Source of the DNA: Planctomycetota bacterium
Lineage (GTDB): Bacteria > Planctomycetota > PUPC01 > JACPCR01
Reading direction: 5' to 3'
DNA: 5,518 nt
Assembly: GCA_030740295.1 (NCBI GenBank)
Contig: JASLXP010001222.1
Coordinates: forward strand, 1 to 5,518
The notes under the pieces were generated by a model. It was not told the origin of the DNA, did no database searches, and worked only from the letters and a program-made list of their open reading frames with translations. Positions 1 to 5,518 of this stretch are shown here, piece by piece. Position numbers and translations under genes: made by a program. Each line of letters opens with the position of its first letter. Within the stretch, counting starts at the first letter, position 1.

Positions 1-798
1 GCAACCGATCTCTTTACCGACTGGTCCTGCGAATTCATTCGTGAACAGCAGGAAAGCGACCGGCCGTTCTTCCTCTACCTCGCCTACAATGCTCCCCACA
101 CACCCATCCAGCCCCCGGACAACTGGGTCGCAAAGGTCAAAGCACGAGAGCCGGAAGTCTCAGACCGGCGGGCCCAATACGTGGCCCTCGTCGAACACAT
201 GGACTCCGGCATCGGCCGCGTGCTGGAAACACTCGAAGAGACCGGCGCGCTGGCGAACACGCTGGTCGTCTATACCTCCGACAACGGCGGGCAGGCAAAT
301 GTGGGCGCGTTCAACGGTCCCCTGCGAGGCCAGAAGGGCGACATGTATGAAGGTGGCATCCGCGTACCCGCCTGCGCCATGTGGCCGGGCAACATTCAAG
401 CGGGCGCAGAGACCGATCAGATCGCCATCCTGATGGATCTTCTCCCCACCGCTTGCGAATTGGCCGGTGTGGATGTCGATCACCAGATCGAAGGACGCTC
501 CATCCTTCCAACGCTGCTGAACGAAAAGCAAAACTTCGATGACCGCTCCCTCTACTGGATCAGGAAGGAAGGCAATCACGACTTCCTCGGTCTCGACCAG
601 CATGCCATCCGCCACGGCGATCTGAAACTGCTGCACAACCGGCCGTTCCTCCCACTGGAGATGTACGATCTCGCAGCAGATCCCCTTGAAGAGAACGATC
701 TCACCCAGAGTGAAGAGTCACAGTTCAAGGAAATGGCGAGATTGCTGAGAGGACAGATCCAGCAGGCCGGGAGCATTCCCTGGCAGACCTCGAATTGA
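1..798 (+). CDS. Sulfatase (arylsulfatase type), C-terminal 265 residues, 5' end outside window
   Basis: This is a type I sulfatase of the alkaline-phosphatase-like fold, which hydrolyses sulfate esters, here probably on a carbohydrate. The reading frame is open from the first base, so the gene begins upstream; the N-terminal metal-binding aspartates and the CxPxR cysteine motif are not visible. Numbering from the first codon, the visible part has the PHTP motif with His33, the metal-ligand stretch TSDNGG (Asp94, Asn95), and the usual lysine followed by an EGGIRVP segment (Lys112, residues 117-123). It closes with the typical C-terminal motif MYDLAADPLEENDL. All expected active-site residues of this half are intact. 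It ends at TGA, 139 bases before the dehydrogenase gene. With the secreted sulfatase at 3006 it brackets two cytoplasmic redox enzymes, which suggests a shared sulfated-sugar pathway (inference). Family assignment is secure; substrate and sulfatase subfamily are not. Confidence 0.95.
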   Translation, partial: ATDLFTDWSCEFIREQQESDRPFFLYLAYNAPHTPIQPPDNWVAKVKAREPEVSDRRAQYVALVEHMDSGIGRVLETLEETGALANTLVVYTSDNGGQANVGAFNGPLRGQKGDMYEGGIRVPACAMWPGNIQAGAETDQIAILMDLLPTACELAGVDVDHQIEGRSILPTLLNEKQNFDDRSLYWIRKEGNHDFLGLDQHAIRHGDLKLLHNRPFLPLEMYDLAADPLEENDLTQSEESQFKEMARLLRGQIQQAGSIPWQTSN

Positions 799-937
799 TC
801 GACCCGCCAATCTGCCTTCGCATATCTAGCCTCCGGTGTTGAACCTTCAAATCGTTTGGTTGTACCCGCCCTTATCAGTTAGTTTCTGTCCTGAGATTGC
901 CACCAGGGCTGTCCATTCGAAATTCAGATAACAAAAA

Positions 938-1978
938 ATGAACACCTTCAAAGTTGCTATCGTTGGCTGTGGGCGGATGGGGACGACCATTGACGATGAG
1001 GTCAGAGAGCATCCTCTCTACGGGCGCCTGCCTTATTCTCATGCCGCATGCTATGCCGCTGTTGAGGAAACCGAGATGGTCGCCTGCTCCGATGTCATCG
1101 AAGAAAAGGTCGAGCGCACAAAGCTGCGATATGGCATCCCTCACGGGTATTCCGATTACCGAGAGATGATCGAGAAAGAAAAACCGGACATCGTCAGCGT
1201 TACCACCCGGCCGGTGAACCATGCGGAAGTTTCAATTTTCTGTGCCGAGCACGGGGTGAAGGGCATCTACTGCGAAAAGCCGCTCTGCTGCTCAATGGAA
1301 GAAGCCGATGCCATGCTCGAAGCGTGCGAGAAGAACAACGTGAAATTCAACTACGGCACGAACCGGAGATACCAGGCCTGCTACACACTCGTCCGACAGC
1401 TTGTGGAAGACGGTGAAATCGGCGACCTGCGTTCGGTCATCGCGTATTGCCACGGAAGCGCTCAGTGGAGCCTGACCCATGCCTCCGATCAGCTTCTTTA
1501 CCAATCGGGTGACAGCGAGGTCGAGTTCGTGCGCGGGTTGGCCGCGCTGGAGGAAGCCGACTTCGCCGACAACCGGGTCGAAAAGGATCCCTCAATCCTT
1601 GACGGTTATGTCAAATTCAGCAACGGTGTAACAGGCCACCTCGTCGGGGTATCCGGTTGGGATTGCGAAGTCGTCGGTAGCAAGGGCCGCATCAGAACCT
1701 TGAATGACTCGGCCTCGCTCCGGATGCAAAAGCGAATGGGGCCGGCCAACCAGCTCTGCGACGTTATCGCGCCAGTCTATCGGCATGAGAGCGGCGGCGT
1801 TCCATGTATTCAAGACCTCATGGATGCCATCGAAAACGACACGGAAACCAAAGGCAACCTTCGTCTCGCATGCCGAAGCCAGGAGATCGTCATTGGCTGG
1901 GTTGAATCACACCGCCTCGGAGGCCGGAAAGTAGAATTGCCCCTGCAGAATCGCTCGTTGTATGTCAGCTCGGGATAA
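938..1978 (+). CDS. Gfo/Idh/MocA family NAD(P)-dependent oxidoreductase, 346 aa
   Basis: This is a cytoplasmic sugar or cyclitol dehydrogenase of the Gfo/Idh/MocA family. Residues 1-120 form the Rossmann domain, with GCGRMG at 10-15 binding the dinucleotide. The family EKP motif is at 113-115, so Lys114 is the expected catalytic lysine. Residues from about 125 onward form the alpha/beta substrate domain, where H181-x-x-D184 fits the GTHxxD-type family motif. At four residues before His181, where many members have Asp or Asn, this protein has Trp177. It has no signal peptide. It contains 14 cysteines, several around the EKP motif, which is many for its length. The ATG start places the Rossmann motif at the usual distance from the N-terminus; no Shine-Dalgarno is visible, only an A-rich leader. 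The SDR gene follows after 35 bases, so the two are probably co-transcribed. The oxidised sugar cannot be read from the sequence. Confidence 0.93.
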   Translation: MNTFKVAIVGCGRMGTTIDDEVREHPLYGRLPYSHAACYAAVEETEMVACSDVIEEKVERTKLRYGIPHGYSDYREMIEKEKPDIVSVTTRPVNHAEVSIFCAEHGVKGIYCEKPLCCSMEEADAMLEACEKNNVKFNYGTNRRYQACYTLVRQLVEDGEIGDLRSVIAYCHGSAQWSLTHASDQLLYQSGDSEVEFVRGLAALEEADFADNRVEKDPSILDGYVKFSNGVTGHLVGVSGWDCEVVGSKGRIRTLNDSASLRMQKRMGPANQLCDVIAPVYRHESGGVPCIQDLMDAIENDTETKGNLRLACRSQEIVIGWVESHRLGGRKVELPLQNRSLYVSSG

Positions 1979-2013
1979 GGCTGGTCCCTTGTAGCCTTCC
2001 GCCTATCGATCCG

Positions 2014-2799
2014 TTGAAAGTAGAACTGAACAACAAAACTGCCCTCGTGACCGGCGCAGGACGCGGTATCGGGCAGTCCATCGCCGATGGCTTTGCCCGG
2101 AATGGCGCGACAGTAATCTATACAGATATCGATGAACTTGCGGCAGCAGAATCCGCCGGACGATTCGATAACGCCCATGCGATGAGAATGGATGTGACCG
2201 CTGAGCCCGAGGTACGTGAGGTCATCCACCACACCGTCGCCAATTTCGGGCGTCTGGACATCCTGGTCAACAATGCAGGCGTCAACACGTTGGATCATCG
2301 CGTGACCATCGATGAGTTCCCCCGCGAAGAATGGGACCGCATCATTGAAGTGGATCTCAACGGCCTCTATGAAGTGAGCCGTGCCGGGGCAAGAGTGATG
2401 AAAGAGCAGGGCGCGGGCCGTATTATCAACATCTCATCCATCGCCGGGCTCGTCGCCCTGCGTCTTCAGAGCGCGTTCGTCGCGGCAAAGGCTGCGGTCG
2501 TGAATTTGACGAAGGCCATGGCGCTAGAACTGGCCGACCACGGAATACTTGTCAACGCCATCGCGCCCGGCTCGACTCTGACCGATGGAACGAAGGACCT
2601 TTTTTACGGTGAGGATGGCAGATTCAAAGAGGCAGCCCAGCGATTGCTGGAGCACATCCCCCTGGGCCGCCCTGCAGAGGTCGGGGAAATCGCCCAGGCC
2701 GCTCTTTTCCTTGCCGATCCGGACAACAGCTACATGACCGGCCAGGTCCTGGTTGTGGACGGCGGCTGGACAGCGGGTGGCTACGTCAGGGATTTTTGA
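2014..2799 (+). CDS. Short-chain dehydrogenase/reductase (SDR), 261 aa, catalytic Tyr replaced by Phe
   Basis: This is a classical SDR, FabG-like in layout and size. The cofactor motif TGAGRGIG is at residues 13-20. Asp38 and Asp40 after the second beta strand hint at NAD(H) preference (inference). NNAG is at 86-89, the catalytic serine is in SSIAG (Ser142), and the lysine is Lys159. The position four residues before this lysine, normally the catalytic Tyr of YxxxK, is Phe155 (codon TTC at 2476-2478). The Asn of the N-S-Y-K tetrad aligns with Asp114, a change seen in other SDRs. The C-terminal PGSTLT region and the VDGGW motif are intact. The TTG start is chosen because it puts the Rossmann motif at normal distance; no in-frame ATG lies between the upstream stop and this point, and no Shine-Dalgarno is seen. 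The gene lies 35 bases after the Gfo/Idh/MocA gene. Family is certain, but catalytic competence and substrate are open. Confidence 0.93.
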   Translation: MKVELNNKTALVTGAGRGIGQSIADGFARNGATVIYTDIDELAAAESAGRFDNAHAMRMDVTAEPEVREVIHHTVANFGRLDILVNNAGVNTLDHRVTIDEFPREEWDRIIEVDLNGLYEVSRAGARVMKEQGAGRIINISSIAGLVALRLQSAFVAAKAAVVNLTKAMALELADHGILVNAIAPGSTLTDGTKDLFYGEDGRFKEAAQRLLEHIPLGRPAEVGEIAQAALFLADPDNSYMTGQVLVVDGGWTAGGYVRDF

Positions 2800-2860
2800 A
2801 TTGGTGGGGATGGTGGAAAGGAAGAATGGCGCCAACCTCAGAGTGATTTACCCTTCATTC

Positions 2861-2896
2861 GTAATCGTTATCTTAATCGTTCACTTAATCGAATTC
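2861..2896. repeat. Three-copy 12-base-period direct repeat (core TAATCG)
   Basis: TAATCG occurs at 2862-2867, 2874-2879 and 2886-2891, exactly 12 bases apart. The first two copies share the longer core TAATCGTT, and the second and third share TTAATCG. The block lies about 60 bases after the SDR stop and 110 bases before the sulfatase start. Related hexamers ATTACG (reverse complement CGTAAT, which overlaps the first copy) occur nearby at 2950-2955 and 2960-2965. It could be a binding-site array, a dispersed intergenic repeat, or chance in an AT-rich spacer. Confidence 0.6.
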
Positions 2897-2995
2897 TGAC
2901 GTTACAGCCCTCCTAAAGCCCTATCTCGGTAATTCCAATTGAGAGAAAGATTACGTTAAATTACGCGCAGCCGATGAACATTAAGAGCCCAGAAA

Positions 2996-3000
2996 CAGGA
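2996..3000 (+). promoter_or_regulatory. Shine-Dalgarno site (CAGGA) for the sulfatase gene at 3006
   Basis: CAGGA ends five bases before the ATG at 3006. It is the only clear ribosome-binding site among the plus-strand genes with a visible start and supports that start, as does the signal peptide that begins directly at this methionine. Confidence 0.6.
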
Positions 3001-3005
3001 ATCCC

Positions 3006-4457
3006 ATGAAACCAATTCTAATCATCGCATTTGCCATCCTCTCCGCGTCACATGCTCAGGCGGAGAACAAACCGAACGTCATTCTCATTTTCATAGACGA
3101 CATGGGCTACGGCGATGTCGGATTCAACGGCGCGACTGGACCCAAGACCCCGAACCTGGATCGGATGGCCGAAGAGGGGATGCGGTTTAATGATTTTTAT
3201 GTGGGGTGCGCAGTCTGTTCAGGCTCGCGCACGGCGTTGTTGACCGGCACTCACTATCAGCGTCTCAGTATGAATGCAGTTCTTTTTCCCAACAGTACCC
3301 GCGGGCTTCACCCGGACGAAGTAACCATCGCAGACTTGCTTAAAACGGTCGGCTACCGCACGGCCTGCATCGGCAAGTGGCATCTCGGTCACCTGCCGCC
3401 CTGCCTGCCGACTTACCAGGGATTCGATTCTTACTACGGCGTTCCCTACAGCAATGATATGTGGATCGACCCAGCGAATAAGCTGTCCAAAGACATTGTG
3501 CTGCGGAAAGGGCTGTCGCTGGAGGACGTCAAAGCCGGCCACAAAGTGCGAAATGAAGTACCGCTCTTCGAAGGGGAGGAGGTCATCGAGTATCCGGCAG
3601 ATCAAGATACTCTAACCAAGAGATACACCGAGAAGACGATCGAATTCATCCGCGCCCACAAGGACGAGCCGTTCTTTGTTTACCTGCCACACACCATGGT
3701 TCACCTGCCTTTGCACGTATCCAAAGCATTCAAGAATCGCACGGGCAAGTTGATCTGGGATGCGATTGAAGAAGTGGACTGGTCGGTTGGTGAAATTCTG
3801 AAAACGGTGAAAGAGGTCGGTATCGATGAAAAGACCCTGGTGATTTTTACGAGTGACAACGGTGCCGCGGTCGGCTCATCGAAGCCGCTGCGCGCAAAAA
3901 AGGGCAGCGTTTACGATGGCGGAATCCGCGAGCCGACACTGATGCGCTGGCCGGGGAAGATCCCCTCGGGCAGTGTCTGCACCGAAGTCGCTGCAAGCAT
4001 CGATATCCTGCCAACCCTCGCGAAGATGACCGGGGCAAAACTCCCTGAGAAACGGATCGACGGTCACGATATCTGGCCGCTGATGAGCGGCGCCGAGGGT
4101 GCGAAAAGCCCGCACGAAAATTATTGCCTTTTGCACGGTCCGGGCACAGTGCGGTCCGGCAAGTGGAAGTTTTATCCCTGGAAAGAAAAGGGGGGACGAC
4201 GCGACAGCATACCAGGCCGAAAGCCGTCGACAGATCCGGTTCAGCTATACGATACGGTGGCCGATATTGGCGAGACGAAGAATCTGGCCAGCCAGCATCC
4301 GGAAGTCGTCGCCCGTCTGCAGAAGGCCTGGGCAGCCCATGTTGCAGATGTCAAAGGCAACAGACGCCCAACAGCAGCCATGGTCCGTCCGGAGGACTCT
4401 CTCTCCGCCGCACGTCCGCAGAATCGTAAGAAGAAGAACAAGAAGAAAACGAAGTGA
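3006..4457 (+). CDS. Secreted sulfatase (arylsulfatase A-like), 483 aa, with CSGSR active-site motif
   Basis: This is a complete type I sulfatase. Residues 1-19 are a signal peptide (hydrophobic core, likely cleavage after AQA at 17-19), so it acts outside the cytoplasm. Metal ligands Asp31 and Asp32 are in FIDDMGYGD, and Asp284 and Asn285 are in TSDNG. GKWHLG (Lys124, His126), PHT (His229) and the KKG segment (Lys299) complete the usual active site. The cysteine motif is CSGSR at 71-75: Cys71 would be converted to formylglycine and Arg75 is present, but the central residue is Gly rather than the usual Pro or Ala. The YEGG segment reads YDGG. The C-terminus is a very basic tail (residues 474-483 hold eight Lys/Arg). 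The length is normal for the family. It is preceded by a 206-base gap, so it may have its own promoter. Family is secure; the desulfated glycan is unknown. Confidence 0.96.
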   Translation: MKPILIIAFAILSASHAQAENKPNVILIFIDDMGYGDVGFNGATGPKTPNLDRMAEEGMRFNDFYVGCAVCSGSRTALLTGTHYQRLSMNAVLFPNSTRGLHPDEVTIADLLKTVGYRTACIGKWHLGHLPPCLPTYQGFDSYYGVPYSNDMWIDPANKLSKDIVLRKGLSLEDVKAGHKVRNEVPLFEGEEVIEYPADQDTLTKRYTEKTIEFIRAHKDEPFFVYLPHTMVHLPLHVSKAFKNRTGKLIWDAIEEVDWSVGEILKTVKEVGIDEKTLVIFTSDNGAAVGSSKPLRAKKGSVYDGGIREPTLMRWPGKIPSGSVCTEVAASIDILPTLAKMTGAKLPEKRIDGHDIWPLMSGAEGAKSPHENYCLLHGPGTVRSGKWKFYPWKEKGGRRDSIPGRKPSTDPVQLYDTVADIGETKNLASQHPEVVARLQKAWAAHVADVKGNRRPTAAMVRPEDSLSAARPQNRKKKNKKKTK

Positions 4458-4468
4458 AGGGCGACCTC

Positions 4469-4484
4469 TCCGTCCACAGACGGA
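4469..4484. terminator. Perfect hairpin between convergent genes (possible terminator)
   Basis: TCCGTC, loop CACA, GACGGA form a perfect 6-bp stem. It begins 11 bases after the sulfatase stop and directly abuts the stop of the minus-strand small ORF at 4485. The position fits a bidirectional transcript-end structure, but there is no T-tract on either side, so it is not a standard intrinsic terminator. Confidence 0.4.
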
Positions 4485-4691
4485 TCAGGCGGGGTTATCG
4501 GGTTGCTGAGGAATTCCATCTCGGTGCACTTCGGCTAACCGCCGTCGAATCTGCCTCAGACATGCGAAAGCCGCCATCGCCAATAAGAGACCAATCTGAT
4601 CGAGCCACAAGTCGATGAAAGAAGGATCGACGTACTGACCTTCAGCAACGTACTCGTGGAAGATGTTGACTACTGTGCCGCAGATCCCCAC
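4485..4691 (-). CDS. Small hydrophobic protein of unknown function, 68 aa (GTG start; possibly a gene remnant)
   Basis: I do not recognise this protein. From a GTG at 4689-4691 it gives a short region ending in an acidic stretch. A hydrophobic helix follows at about residues 24-44 (from PSFIDLWLDQIG into LLLAMAAFACL), then a basic tail beginning RQIRRR, which suggests a membrane anchor with its C-terminus in the cytoplasm. The frame stays open upstream to a TGA at 4743-4745. That extension (DLIAV before the GTG) would lengthen a first hydrophobic segment, so the real start could be further upstream, such as CTG at 4710-4712, or the ORF may be the end of a decayed membrane protein. No ATG and no Shine-Dalgarno are present. 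In its favour are a coherent amphipathic/hydrophobic pattern and a hairpin exactly at its end. It lies downstream of, and co-oriented with, the STN-repeat gene. Confidence 0.4.
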   Translation of the reverse strand: MGICGTVVNIFHEYVAEGQYVDPSFIDLWLDQIGLLLAMAAFACLRQIRRRLAEVHRDGIPQQPDNPA

Positions 4692-4714
4692 TGCGATAAG
4701 GTCAGCGCTCAGAG

Positions 4715-4739
4715 ACGCCCGGCAGACAACGCCGGACGT
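4715..4739 (-). other. GC-rich stem-loop upstream of the small minus-strand ORF
   Basis: On the minus strand ACGTCCGGC, a 7-base loop and GCCGGGCGT pair over nine positions, with one U-G wobble; on the plus strand the same site has a C-A mismatch. The structure is therefore better formed in a minus-strand transcript. It has no T-tract after it. It may be a leader hairpin or a weak transcript end for the gene at 4878, or it may lie inside an extended version of the small ORF. Confidence 0.35.
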
Positions 4740-4790
4740 GAATCAGGAAACTCTACTCACAGAAACGAAGGATCCGAAGGCCGAGAGGAA

Positions 4791-4806
4791 GCAGAGCGTT
4801 CTCTGC
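4791..4806. other. Small perfect inverted repeat downstream of the STN-repeat gene
   Basis: GCAGAG, loop CGTT, CTCTGC form a perfect 6-bp stem about 70 bases past the stop of the minus-strand gene at 4878. No T-tract follows on either strand, so the terminator role is only a guess. Apart from this, 4743-4877 shows no gene or recognisable signal. Confidence 0.3.
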
Positions 4807-4877
4807 AGCGCTCGGGTTAGGATTCCTCGGCGTAGGTCTTAGCCAACGGGCCGCAAGTTGTCACGCTCTGCCAGGGG

Positions 4878-5518
4878 CTATTCACGGTGGATGAGGATGG
4901 TCTCTTCGTCCACCGGGTCAAACCTCAGGTCGTGTAGACGCGCGACCCACACCAGCGCCGCACTAGTCCTAATTTCCGAGACTTTGAGCGTCACAGGAAG
5001 TTTCTTTGCCTTGACTTCAGGAGCGAACTGTATTTTGACCCCAGTCAGGTCCGACAGGGAGGCCGCGACATCTGCCAGGGAAGTCTCTTCAAAGTCGAAC
5101 GAGATCCGCTTCTCCAGTTTGGCGCGAAGCTTGTCCGGCATGTTCTCCGGCCCCCGGTAAGGGCCTTCCTTCAGCTTCTTGCGCCACGGAGCGATCCGTT
5201 CTGGTGTTGTGACCAGGATCATCTCCCTACAGATCCCGTACTTCACGTGTGCAATCCGGCAGATCCACGCGAGCGCATGATCGGACCGCATCCTGGAAAC
5301 TTTGAGAGTGACTGGACGCATCCTGATGTCCTGAAGGTCATCCACCACGAAATGGATCGGAGTAATGCACGAGAGGAAGGAGAGAACGTCCGCTAGAGGA
5401 GTATCAATGAAGTCGAAGCTGAGGGGTGCCCTGAACGGATCGTGAACCGTTTGTCCGCCGCAGTTCTTGCGGGGCGCTTTGTCGTCGGCCTCCCCGCCGG
5501 GTTGCTCGCGGTCGTCTT
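4878..5518 (-). CDS. Tandem STN/secretin-N0-like domain protein, C-terminal 212 residues, N-terminus outside window
   Basis: The frame is open from the window's right edge to TAG at 4878-4880, so the N-terminus lies beyond 5518. Numbering from the first full codon, residues 1-28 are a polar, Asp/Gly/Lys-rich linker. Residues 30-104 and 136-210 are two copies of one domain. Each starts SFDF-x-x-T-x-LADV, has a hydrophobic LxxLT/CIT segment, then PVTLKVS, then an AL-x-W helix, and ends in a strand with ILV or ILI. This beta-alpha pattern matches the short N-terminal domain of secretins and TonB-dependent receptors (STN, N0), which occurs in multi-copy, otherwise uncharacterised planctomycete-type proteins (family knowledge, recalled). 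No secretin barrel or membrane segment follows, so this is not a full secretin. The inter-domain linker is basic. It is likely periplasmic if the missing N-terminus carries a signal peptide (inference). It points away from the sulfatase cluster and need not belong to it. Confidence 0.8.
   Translation of the reverse strand, partial: DDREQPGGEADDKAPRKNCGGQTVHDPFRAPLSFDFIDTPLADVLSFLSCITPIHFVVDDLQDIRMRPVTLKVSRMRSDHALAWICRIAHVKYGICREMILVTTPERIAPWRKKLKEGPYRGPENMPDKLRAKLEKRISFDFEETSLADVAASLSDLTGVKIQFAPEVKAKKLPVTLKVSEIRTSAALVWVARLHDLRFDPVDEETILIHRE
4887..5111 (-). repeat. STN-like domain, copy 2 (residues 136-210)
   Basis: This is the second copy of the internal duplication. It carries SFDFEETSLADV at 139-150, PVTLKVSEIR at 174-183, and the AALVW helix near 186-190. 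It ends two residues before the protein's C-terminus. Confidence 0.75.
5205..5429 (-). repeat. STN-like domain, copy 1 (residues 30-104)
   Basis: This is the first copy of the duplication, with SFDFIDTPLADV at 33-44, PVTLKVSRMR at 68-77 and a HALAW helix near 80-84. It aligns with copy 2 at a constant 106-residue offset from its start through the helix. It has cysteines (Cys50, Cys86, Cys96) that copy 2 lacks. Confidence 0.75.

Noticed and set aside
160..636. Long open frame on the minus strand opposite the first sulfatase
   Set aside because: It is antisense to a strongly conserved sulfatase sequence (TSDNGG, EGGIRVP). Its translation has no recognisable motifs, and open antisense frames are common in GC-rich coding DNA.
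856..884. Possible promoter (TTGGTT, 17-base spacer, TTAGTT) before the Gfo/Idh/MocA gene
   Set aside because: The -10 hexamer matches the consensus at only two of six positions, too weak to call.
1810..2298. 162-codon minus-strand frame across the dehydrogenase/SDR junction
   Set aside because: It overlaps the coding ends of two well-supported genes and their short spacer, and its product resembles nothing known to me.
2939..2965. Possible sigma-70 promoter (TTGAGA followed by TTAAAT) before the secreted sulfatase
   Set aside because: The spacing between the two boxes is only 11 bases and no alternative -10 box at 16-18 bases is convincing.
3204..3218. Cys68 as an alternative formylglycine site in the secreted sulfatase
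   Set aside because: There is no Arg four residues after Cys68. Cys71 with Arg75 fits the family position and spacing.
3219..3605. Minus-strand frame opposite the N-terminal half of the secreted sulfatase
   Set aside because: The plus strand here encodes conserved sulfatase motifs (CSGSR, GKWHLG), so this is a shadow frame.
4858..5160. 100-codon plus-strand frame opposite the STN-repeat gene
   Set aside because: The opposite strand shows two aligned domain copies, and the plus-strand translation is Ser/Arg-rich and unstructured, typical of a shadow.

Overview
The window looks like a carbohydrate-catabolism island from a bacterium of the planctomycete/verrucomicrobial (PVC) type. The grounds are indirect. 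Two arylsulfatase-type genes sit around a Gfo/Idh/MocA dehydrogenase and a short-chain dehydrogenase. A small secretin-N0/STN-like repeat protein lies alongside. Start codons are loosely marked, with only one clear Shine-Dalgarno among the five main genes. Base composition is moderately GC-rich. No phylum can be fixed from these 5.5 kb alone.

Layout. Positions 1-798 (+) hold the C-terminal half of a sulfatase whose N-terminal part, with the catalytic cysteine, lies outside the window. A 139-base gap with no convincing promoter or hairpin follows. Next is a 346-residue NAD(P)-dependent Gfo/Idh/MocA oxidoreductase (938-1978, +). After 35 bases comes a 261-residue classical SDR that probably starts at TTG (2014-2799, +). 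A 206-base AT-richer intergenic region carries a three-copy, 12-base-period TAATCG repeat and a Shine-Dalgarno site. It leads into a complete, secreted 483-residue sulfatase (3006-4457, +). A short perfect hairpin separates this gene from a convergent small hydrophobic ORF (4485-4691, -, doubtful). Positions 4743-4877 contain one more small hairpin and nothing else I can name. The minus-strand gene from 4878 to the window end encodes two tandem STN-like domains and is cut at its N-terminus.

How the genes could work together (inference). The exported sulfatases would remove sulfate esters from a glycan or its fragments. The two cytoplasmic nucleotide-dependent enzymes would oxidise, reduce or epimerise the released sugar. 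No transporter, glycoside hydrolase, regulator or formylglycine-generating enzyme lies in the window, so the substrate cannot be named.

Most worth a second look: the SDR has Phe where the catalytic Tyr of YxxxK should be; the complete sulfatase has CSGSR in place of CxPxR/CxAxR; the minus-strand gene encodes a clean internal domain duplication at 106-residue spacing; and the 12-base-period repeat lies upstream of the second sulfatase. I did not find evidence of a wholly new system, CRISPR array, mobile element, tRNA or rRNA.
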